DNA of 64,000 nucleotides from Dichetophora obliterata (taxonomy: Eukaryota; Arthropoda; Insecta; Diptera; Sciomyzidae), in contig OY986439.1 in the NCBI GenBank assembly GCA_963920525.1, forward strand, positions 42,654,485 to 42,718,484, given 5' to 3'. Below the pieces are notes generated by a model. The model had not been told where the DNA came from and did no database searches. It saw only the letters and a list, made by a program, of their open reading frames with translations. The position numbers and the translations under genes are program-made. This document shows, piece by piece, positions 57,509-64,000 of this stretch; position 1 is the stretch's first letter; each line of letters opens with the position of its first letter.

Positions 57509-57912
57509 GGTCTGTTCCCGTACTTTTGTAGCAGAAATTAGCAAGTTATAAAATTTAAGAGAATAAGCGGCAAAATGCTCTCTTTGTGTGAAAAATTGCT
57601 AAAAGTATAGGGACAGTTGAGGAAAAGTAAAAACATATGTTTATTTCTGTATTAAAAATTGAACAAATGTCGGATCAAAAAATAAATAAAGGCTTCCCTG
57701 TTGTTTTAATGGCTGGTACTCTTATTTGACATCATACGTTAAAACATGGCAGAATTTCTGCTTTGCCAAATTTGTGTAGCAGAAAATAGCAACATTTGAC
57801 AAGGACTGGATTATTTACTTTCTCTCTCTTTTGCGAATTTTTTGGGTACGGGAACAGAAAATAGCGGAGAATAGCACGAATTCGTACGAATGTTCAAGTA
57901 CGGGAACAGACC
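57509..57912. mobile_element. MITE, 404 bp, TA duplication
   Basis: GGTCTGTTCCCGTACTT at the left and the complement of the same at the right are flanked by TA (57507-57508, 57913-57914). A second GTACGGGAACAG copy with AAAATAGC lies inside near 57847. Confidence 0.8.
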
Positions 57913-57916
57913 TATT

Positions 57917-58380
57917 AAAGGGGTTACACATTAGCGAACCTGTTCGTCATACGGTGGCCATGTTCGAACCAATTTAATAGTTAATAGCGGGGTTCACATG
58001 GTCCTACATGTTGTCACGCATTGTAGGACAAACCTCGTATATGACCGTTCGAACGCTCGATTCAGCCGACTGACAACATGTTATCTTGAATTTAAAATAT
58101 TTCAAATTCAAGGCCATCACGCCAGGCGTGACAACATGTAGGATCATGTGAACCCCGCTAATAAGCTAATTTGACGGTTTGTCGAACCTGTTGGCCTGTT
58201 GGCAAAATTTTTGATTTTCTCCTTCAAACCAGGGTTGTAAAACAAAATGATGGCGAAATACAACAAATATGCTTCGCTTGTATGACGAACACGTTGCTTT
58301 AATTTGAACGCTACCATTTTCGAACAAGTTAGACCCGACATGTTGTTTGAGGAACAAGTTCGCTAATGTGTAACCCCTTT
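57917..58380. mobile_element. MITE, 464 bp, with a nested MITE
   Basis: AAAGGGGTTACACATTAGCG and AACCTGTTC at the left pair with the complement of AAAGGGGTTACACATTAGCG and AACTTGTTC at the right. The short element at 57987-58158 sits inside. The preceding MITE ends only 4 bp upstream. The frames at 58144-58357 are inside this repeat. Confidence 0.8.
57987..58158. mobile_element. Nested MITE, 172 bp, TA duplication
   Basis: GCGGGGTTCACATGGTCCTA and CATGTTGTCACGC at the left pair with the complement of GCGGGGTTCACATGATCCTA and CATGTTGTCACGC at the right. TA flanks both sides (57985-57986, 58159-58160). Confidence 0.82.
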
Positions 58381-58399
58381 CAAAACGAGAATTGTGTGT

Positions 58400-58447
58400 T
58401 AAAATTTATGTATTTAATTTCTCGGTAACACCGGGTATATCAGCTAG
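58400..58447 (+). mobile_element. Helitron-type 3' terminus
   Basis: CTCGGTAACACCGGG forms a small hairpin (CGGT/ACCG), followed about 10 bases later by CTAG and a T (58444-58448). Hairpin plus CTRR-T is the 3' signature of Helitrons. The 5' TC end was not identified, and upstream DNA is occupied by MITEs. Confidence 0.5.
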
Positions 58448-58448
58448 T

Positions 58449-58804
58449 AGACAAAAAACTATGTCTGGGGAAAAAAACACTTTATGAAATGCGATTATAA
58501 TTTTGCAATAGCGGTTTTTTTCGTATGTATATATTTTCTCTTTTAATGTTATTCCCTACAAGAAATAGCTAACCAAAACTCTAACACAATCACATACATT
58601 TTTCTGTTAACAACCACATTCGCATACTCATTTCAGTGTCAAAAATTGTGAAACAGGGAAAAATATGAACATTTTAGCATGTGCATGTGAAAGAAAGAGA
58701 AGGTATCATTATTAAAAATCATGTCCAATTTTTGCATATCCGCCATTGTAGTTTACCATTCCTGGTTTCGCTAACAAAAACCAAGTTCTGCAATAAAAAA
58801 TTAA
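58449..58804. other. Non-coding DNA
   Basis: Nothing was recognised. Confidence 0.4.
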
Positions 58805-59014
58805 ATATCTTTAAATTGCTTACTGTTGGAACGCTGCTACCCATCAAAGAAGGATGAGCCAATAAGCACGCTTGCCAATATCGAGAATGCAGTGAGCATT
58901 TCAACATTCGCCACATCTAATTCCACTCCCAAAGTCGTCGGCACAGAAGTGGCTCGCAGTAGCAGCAACAACAGTAAGAACAACAACAACAATAAAAATG
59001 TTATAATAAATTAA
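58805..59014 (+). CDS. Open frame with coding-like Ser/Asn-rich C-terminus, doubtful
   Basis: The frame lacks an ATG start and runs to TAA at 59014. From 58826 it reads LERCYPSKKDEPISTLANIE, NAVSISTFATSNSTPKVVG and TEVARSSSNNSKNNNNNKN. Varied codons followed by a Ser/Asn repeat tail resemble a fly terminal coding exon. I see no good splice acceptor upstream and an in-frame stop lies at 58802. It may be a retro-copied or decayed exon rather than a working one. Confidence 0.25.
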   Translation: MSLNCLLLERCYPSKKDEPISTLANIENAVSISTFATSNSTPKVVGTEVARSSSNNSKNNNNNKNVIIN

Positions 59015-59789
59015 AACCATTTGTTTCAAGACACCAACGAATTGCATGCATTTTTATTTTTTAAGAGGTACGTTAGATAAAACTGATTTTTACGTTATAT
59101 CTAACGGTTACATATAACTGAGTTTTCGGTTAGATTTATCTGGTGAGATTTGGTTACCTATAACCTGTATTTATGTTAACCCTAACTAGAGAGAGAGCGA
59201 GACGGCTATATTTCAATGGTATTGGAAATTGATACGTGTGAAAAAGGGATGCCAGATCACACGTATACACGAGTTTCGGTTAATTTCTTCCCGAGGCTCT
59301 TCCTAGCATAACCTAAACTTGGTATGAAGAGGTAACCGATATTTCAGTTTAGAAAAACCGTTTTTGCTTAGTTAAATAACCGATAGTCTTCTTGTAGGGT
59401 TGTTCGTTACAAAAATTGGTCTCAACACACTTCTCTAACGGTGAAAGTAGAAAATGTTCTCATGCCCACAACAAATAATATAAATAAAAATCTAGTGGGA
59501 TTATAAATTTGAGACGTGGTGTATTTTAACTTAACTCACCTTCTGAATATTGCTTCGAAAAAAATGTTGGGACGGGCGTTACAACTTTTCAACTCGCTAT
59601 AAAGGGCAAATTCGAAAACAAAAATGAAAAAAAAAAACCACGGAAATCTCTGAGCACTATGCCTAAGATAACTATCACAAAAATGGACAATAACTGATAT
59701 TATAATTCCGGACTTACACAACTTTTTTCTTTTTTATGGGGACGGGCGTTACAGTTAGTTAGTCTTTTTATCAACCACCAAAGTGGAAC
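59015..59789. other. Non-coding DNA with a short direct repeat
   Basis: GGGACGGGCGTTACA occurs at 59568 and 59740 in direct orientation, 172 bp apart. TTAGATAAAACTGATTTTTACG and GGTTA-type strings near 59080-59400 suggest a decayed inverted repeat, but I could not define ends. Confidence 0.4.
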
Positions 59790-60016
59790 CAAAAAAGAGG
59801 TTTGCGGAGGACAGATATTTAATTTTGCCGAGCACCACTAAATTTTCAAACACTCTTTTCACTCTCTGAGTTCTTATTTTCCACTGACAGTGTTTTTACA
59901 CTTGAAGCACAAGTTTGCAAATGATATACAGTAAAACTTCTTTATTCCGGACACGCGCCAATCCGGACACTCCAATAATTCGGACACTGGAAAAAGTGGT
60001 TCGCAGAGGATAGATA
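59790..60016 (+). repeat. Host repeat of the Tc1 insertion, left copy
   Basis: Includes GATATTTAATTTTGCCGAGC, CACTGACAGTGTTTTTACAC, GCAAATGATATACAGTAAAA and TATTCCGGACAC. CAGTAAAACTTCTTTATTCC resembles a pogo/Tigger-type end. The same unit resumes after the Tc1 element at 61264-61400, so this was a tandemly repeated element before the insertion. Confidence 0.6.
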
Positions 60017-61263
60017 CAGTGGCTCAAAGTAATAATGGAACAAACTTAAAAATTGCATGCAAATACAAATTAAAGCTTTTTTTAATGGTCCAACTGGAAA
60101 GTATTTGAATATTTTCAAAAGTGGTTGATGTGATTAACATAAAATAATTATAATTTATGCGAAATAACAATTAATTTTTGTAAAAAAATCCATAAACATA
60201 GCTAAGAACAAAACCGAACCTCAAAGTAACTATGGAACACCCTATGATTCAGTCTCAATTTGTCTCAAAATGAGTAGGAAGTTAACTTTAGTTTGAAATT
60301 TAACTGAATAGGCTCGTAAGGATCGTTTTATAATTTAATTTATACTTTTGTTTTAAGAAATAAAGTGTGGAAAGTGAATAATGGCACCGCGTGGTAAAAT
60401 AACATCGGTTGAAACAAGGAAAACTATAAAAAGATTATCCGACAACGGCAAAACAGTTCGTGAGATAGCAGAAATTGTTGGTCGAGCACCAACTACTGTT
60501 TTTAACATAATAAAACGCTATAAAAATGAGACTGACTTCGAAAATAAGCCAAAACCCAGTAAGAGGAAAATATTTAATAACGCTGACGAGAAGTGGCTGG
60601 TTCGACAAATTCAGCGGAAACCAAATTTGAGCGCTCCAAAATTAGCTGCTGAGGCTGAGAAATTTCTGGGAAAAAAGGCTGATCCAGAAACTGTGCGGAT
60701 CATTCTGCGAAAGCACCAGCTTAATGGCAGGATTGCCAGGAGAAAACCGTTAATAAGCAAGGCGAATAAAAAAAAACGCATTGCATTTGCCAAAACATAC
60801 CGTGACAAGGATTTTTCTTATTGGGAGCAAGTTGTTTTCACAGACGAAAGCAAATTTAATGTTTTCCGTTCAGATGGTCGATCCTACGTGTGGAGAAAGG
60901 TTAATGCGGAATTGGAGAAAAAAAATCTTCGCCCGACAATTAAGCACGGTATGGGTTCAGTGATGGTATGGGGTGCCATGTCAGCTGCAGGTCCTGGAAA
61001 GCTTCACATCATCGATGGTATTATGGACCAACATGTATACCTTAATATATTAAAGAATAATTTGAAGGAAAGTGTAAGAAAGTTGGGCATTGAGAGTTCA
61101 TTTTCATTTTACCAGGACAACGATCCGAAACACAAGGCATATAATGTGAGAAACTGGCTTCTTTATAATTGCCCACATGTCTTGGAAACCCCACCCCAAT
61201 CTCCAGACCTCAATCCTATTGAGCACGCATGGAGTTACCTAGAGGAAATAGAGGAAATAGAGG
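60017..61263 (+). mobile_element. Tc1-type transposon, 3' end lost
   Basis: The left end CAGTGGCTCAAAGTAATAAT follows a TA at 60015-60016. A second copy of its core (CTCAAAGTAACTATGGAACA) lies about 200 bp in at 60220, the IR/DR layout known from Sleeping Beauty- and Minos-like Tc1 elements. The right terminal repeat is absent: at 61264 the sequence switches to a 57-bp copy of the left flank (59960-60016). The element therefore cannot be a normal transposon, though its transposase frame is long. Confidence 0.85.
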
Positions 61264-61325
61264 AATCCGGACACTCCAATAATTCGGACACTGGAAAAAG
61301 TGGTTCGCAGAGGATAGATATTTAA
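60381..61325 (+). CDS. Tc1-family transposase, C-terminally altered
   Basis: A 314-residue frame starts MAPRGKITSVETRKTIKRLS. Residues 1-50 and about 60-115 form the paired-type HTH DNA-binding regions, with a basic KPKPSKRK linker. The catalytic domain has VVFTDESKFN (D155), GSVMVWGAM (192-200), FYQDNDPKHKAYN (D246) and SPDLNPIEHAWSYL (E281); 34 residues separate D246 and E281, giving DD34E. The intact triad and no stops suggest a young insertion. Homologues run about 30-40 residues beyond WSYLEE; here residues from about 295 (SGHSNNSDTGKSGSQRIDI) come from the duplicated flank. Activity is doubtful for that reason. The start has an upstream AATAATGGC context and follows a short leader. Confidence 0.93.
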   Translation: MAPRGKITSVETRKTIKRLSDNGKTVREIAEIVGRAPTTVFNIIKRYKNETDFENKPKPSKRKIFNNADEKWLVRQIQRKPNLSAPKLAAEAEKFLGKKADPETVRIILRKHQLNGRIARRKPLISKANKKKRIAFAKTYRDKDFSYWEQVVFTDESKFNVFRSDGRSYVWRKVNAELEKKNLRPTIKHGMGSVMVWGAMSAAGPGKLHIIDGIMDQHVYLNILKNNLKESVRKLGIESSFSFYQDNDPKHKAYNVRNWLLYNCPHVLETPPQSPDLNPIEHAWSYLEEIEEIEESGHSNNSDTGKSGSQRIDI

Positions 61326-61400
61326 TTTTGCCGAGCACCACTGAATTTCAATACTGACAGTATTTTTACACTTAAAGCACAATTTTGCAAATGATATACT
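61264..61400 (+). repeat. Host repeat of the Tc1 insertion, right copy
   Basis: The first 57 bp (61264-61320) repeat 59960-60016. The rest (TTTAATTTTGCCGAGCACCA, ACTGACAGTATTTTTACACT, GCAAATGATATAC) matches the unit at 59790-59930. Confidence 0.8.
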
Positions 61401-62429
61401 CCAAAAATTTATAAAATGTACTTGATAGACTTGACTTTAAAGCTAAAAATATCCCAAAGTATCATTAAATTTGTAACTTATTTTATCGAAATTATATGAA
61501 AGACAGACCATTTCTTGATATATAAATACGGCAATTTAAATAATCAGGGGTGTTATGGAACCGACAATTGTCAGAATCGGTTTTGAAATTGACAAATATT
61601 TAATTTTTGTTTTATAGAATCCGATTATCGATTAAGAAACACAAACTAATTTCGAAAACCAGTTTGTAGATCGATAGTCGGTTTCTATGACACCGAAATG
61701 AAATCTGTGTCAATTTCAAAACCAATTCTGACAATTGTCGTTTTCCATAACACCCCTGAATATCTTCATCTTTTATTTGTTTGTTCGTTATCGATTAACT
61801 TTGAATTGTACTAATATTTATATTATAAACTATTCTTCTAATAATAGTAAAACATATTGAGGTAAATGTTTTATTTTCTTTTTTGGTATATCTCCCGACA
61901 AAGAGATTTTCGGGTCTGAATATAAGAAAAAAGAAATCCACCTATGAAAAAATCCTCATTGGCATTGTTATATCTTTCGCAAATTGTTGGGATGCTTCGA
62001 GGATCTCCAAAGACTGAAAACTGAAGTTGATTCCTTAGCGTCAGTATATAGGAAAGTTATGCCAACGTAGCGACAAAATTCCTTTAATTATCAATTATCA
62101 ATTCCCGGTACTTTTTTCCATCAAATATACTTTCCATACAAATTTAAGATTTTGGATTTAGTTTTGATTCTTCAAATTTAAAGTATTTTAAATGTGCAGT
62201 ATCTAATAACTTTTAACTCCATTTCAAGGATTTGGAATTTGGACTTGATTATTTACAATTTAAGAAATAAAAAGGAATTGGAAAATCGTTTGTGGTAAAA
62301 CTTAATGAAATTGGTGTTTGGAAACAACATGGTACCGATTTCTCGTTTTTTTTTTGCTTTCGTGTATTGATAAAATATTGTTGGCAATTTTCAATTCCCT
62401 GAAAAATATGCACTTAAAATGAATTCCAT
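61401..62429. other. AT-rich DNA apart from one MITE
   Basis: Except for the element at 61545-61758 nothing was recognised. Confidence 0.45.
61545..61758. mobile_element. Hairpin MITE, 214 bp
   Basis: CAGGGGTGTTATGGAACCGA, CAATTGTCAGAATC and GGTTTTGAAATTGAC at the left pair with the complement of matching sequence at the right over about 48 bp. The pairing continues inwards with ATCGAT-containing blocks. Target duplication is unresolved; CAGGGG ends would suit hAT. Confidence 0.78.
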
Positions 62430-62995
62430 TCCATTTTTGCCTTCTTCCACGAATTGTGGCCAACTGTGCAAGCAAGCAATTCAGTCTTCGTGAAAATACG
62501 TAAAATTAAAATTCGTCGTGCAAATAATAACAGTGAACCGAATTGACGAATGTTCTTCGTTCAATTTTACGATGTTTTTGTTGTTCTCTTTGATGTATGC
62601 TGTTGTTGCCGATTTGTAGTCGCTGTCGTTGTTGTTGTTGTTGTTGTTATCGTTGTTGATGTTTCTGCTGCTGCTGCAATGTGAAAAACTTGTTATTGTT
62701 GTTTTATGTCTGTCTCTGAGTCTGTCGTTCTGTCTGTTGTTGTCTGTCTATTAATGAGTTTTTGCTGGGAAAAAAACATGCAATTTTTAACTTTTTATAT
62801 TTAAAAACATTTTTATTATTATTTTGTTAATTGCAAAGTTGGACGCCGCCGCTGTTAACTCCTCTGTTCACTATTAACATGACTGCTATCTGCTGCACAA
62901 TGTTGTTGTTGTTTATGGTGTTGTTGTTTTTGTTGTGGTCTACTTAATTTCTGTTTTTGGAATTTCCGGTCGATGAGTGCATTGCATATACATAC
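62430..62995 (+). repeat. Non-coding duplicated segment, copy B
   Basis: Partner of 55440-55950 about 7 kb away. It shares CAACTGTGCAA, GAATTGACG, TTTTTATATTTAAAAACATT, TGTTAATTGCAAAGTTGGA, TGACTGCT(A)TCTGC, and TTTTGGAATTTCCGGT, and has extra (TTG)n expansion near 62627-62650. Confidence 0.7.
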
Positions 62996-63719
62996 ATATG
63001 TTGCTGTTGCTGTATCTGTCGTCTCTGTCTCAGTTGTCGTTGTTGTTGTTTTGTTGACGGCTTTGTAGTTCTTGCTGGTGTTATTATATTTGTTGTTGCT
63101 GTTGTCGTTGTTTGTTATTTTAGTTGCCGGTTGCAAAGAGTTTTTGCAAATAATAGAAATGAGTCAATTGCTGCAAAGATATGTTAATGTGCTCGAAATT
63201 AATTTCTTAGAATTTTGTGTGTCATTTTTAAAAGACGTTGTTGTTTAAAATTCCATAAATTATAGAAATTTTGAAATCACTACTTACTTACCTACTTCTA
63301 AGAATTATTAATAAAATTATATTTTTTTTTCATGAATTTTATGTTGTGGTTTTTCTTCAAAACAGACGAAACAATCGAATAAGCAAATACAGTGGCTTGC
63401 AATAGCGTTCAGATAGATGTTTGCCACTTTTGCATTGAAAAATCAGTAAAAAACATTACCAAATTTTGGAAGTTAATTCCTTTTTATTTTAAGACTAGCA
63501 GGCCGCAGTTGTCCGCGGCGTTTTTTTTACGTTTTTTTACCCGTCTACGGGGAAGCAAAAGGAGAGGTATTTTTTTCGAAGGGGGAACCCTCAAAAGGCC
63601 CCACCGTGCAGGTGGGAGTGCACGATTTTTATGCACTAAACCTAAACGATACCTTATGGTACCAAAACATCCGCAATGAATCTTCGACCCTGTAGAACCC
63701 CGTGGAACTGCCGCAAATC
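62996..63719. other. TTG-rich DNA and a GC-richer leader-like stretch
   Basis: TTG/CTG-rich sequence extends to about 63110. From 63505 a GC-richer run (CAGGCCGCAGTTGTCCGCGG, GGCCCCACCGTGCAGGTGGG) precedes the open frame at 63720 and could be the 5' end of a retroelement or gene leader. The frame at 63392-63679 is not recognised. Confidence 0.35.
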
Positions 63720-64000
63720 ATGACTTCGCGGGTAAAATCTAAGCTGGAAATTATAGCCGTGATCTACGGTGTAATGATCATGGGGTTAATAACCTCTATC
63801 TCATATGCCTTGCGCGAGTTACGACCCCCACTCAAACGACAACAACAAATACATATACTTCTCAGCCACCACCCAAACCATCGAGGCTCAATACGCCGCT
63901 GCAACACTTACAGTAACAATTACAACAAACACAACAACAATACCAAATTAACCAACAAGTCAAAGACATCGTTACTACATTTACAACAACAGCACAAACG
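63720..64000 (+). CDS. Open frame with a predicted membrane segment, cut by window edge
   Basis: ATG at 63720 opens MTSRVKSKLEIIAVIYGVMI, then MGLITSISYALRELRPPLKR, and stays open to the window end (93 codons). Residues about 9-31 are a hydrophobic run suited to a signal anchor, after a basic N-terminus. The rest is Gln/Asn/His-rich from CAACAAC repeats. I do not recognise the protein. It may be a host gene or the start of a mobile-element frame; the GC-richer leader just upstream fits either. Confidence 0.3.
   Translation, partial: MTSRVKSKLEIIAVIYGVMIMGLITSISYALRELRPPLKRQQQIHILLSHHPNHRGSIRRCNTYSNNYNKHNNNTKLTNKSKTSLLHLQQQHK

Overview
Organism and overall character. The window looks like gene-poor, AT-rich intergenic or intronic DNA from an insect, most likely a higher (brachyceran) fly. 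Evidence: eukaryotic splice-like signals, non-LTR retrotransposon fragments with insect-type RT and RNase H domains, Tc1, mariner, hAT, Kolobok and piggyBac transposon types, tRNA-derived SINEs, HINE/DINE-like elements with tandem cores of about 150 bp, and abundant CAA/TTG and GTCT microsatellites of the kind seen in fly DNA. I cannot name the species. No bacterial, viral or organellar gene, CRISPR array or rRNA was seen. Most open frames in the window are chance frames in AT-rich DNA. Layout. 1-1131: a 630-bp (ATT)n microsatellite against the 3' side of a decayed LINE. 1132-4304: mostly single-copy DNA with one TA-flanked MITE, ending in a candidate host 5' leader and first coding exon with a good splice donor at 4304. 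4702-7020: a hAT-type element with an 8-bp TSD carrying three nested elements. 7037-14492: a dense pile of MITEs, two HINE-like elements, a LINE RT fragment and a mariner pseudogene. 14500-17835: mostly single-copy. 17838-26047: two arms of a TTGATAAAA repeat, long inverted repeats, and two copies of a dispersed 470-bp repeat. 23752-24620 and 26649-28752: two Kolobok-type elements flanked by TTAA, the second with a broken transposase. 28753-38211: mostly single-copy with one HINE-like copy. 38212-44043: a SINE with a perfect TSD, a piggyBac-type MITE, a mariner fragment and a possible 3.8-kb hAT relic full of repeats. 45713-49405: a SINE, LINE fragments, a hAT-like element, and nested members of a GGCCGCGTTCATAG MITE family. 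49822-55332: a HINE-like relic, single-copy DNA, LINE RNase H and ORF1 remnants with tandem 5' monomers, and a second SINE with a TSD. 55440-58447: half of a duplicated non-coding segment, a train of MITEs, and a Helitron-type 3' end. 59790-61400: a Tc1-type element with an intact DD34E triad but a lost 3' end. 62430-64000: the other half of the duplication and an open frame running off the right edge. How the parts work together. There is no operon or pathway. The best coding sequence is the Tc1-type transposase at 60381-61325, and its element cannot be complete because the right terminus is replaced by a 57-bp copy of the left flank. The Kolobok, mariner and LINE copies are all broken. The main biological content is the nesting order of mobile elements. 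The main host-gene leads are the exon at 4256-4304 and, more weakly, the frames at 58805-59014 and 63720-64000.
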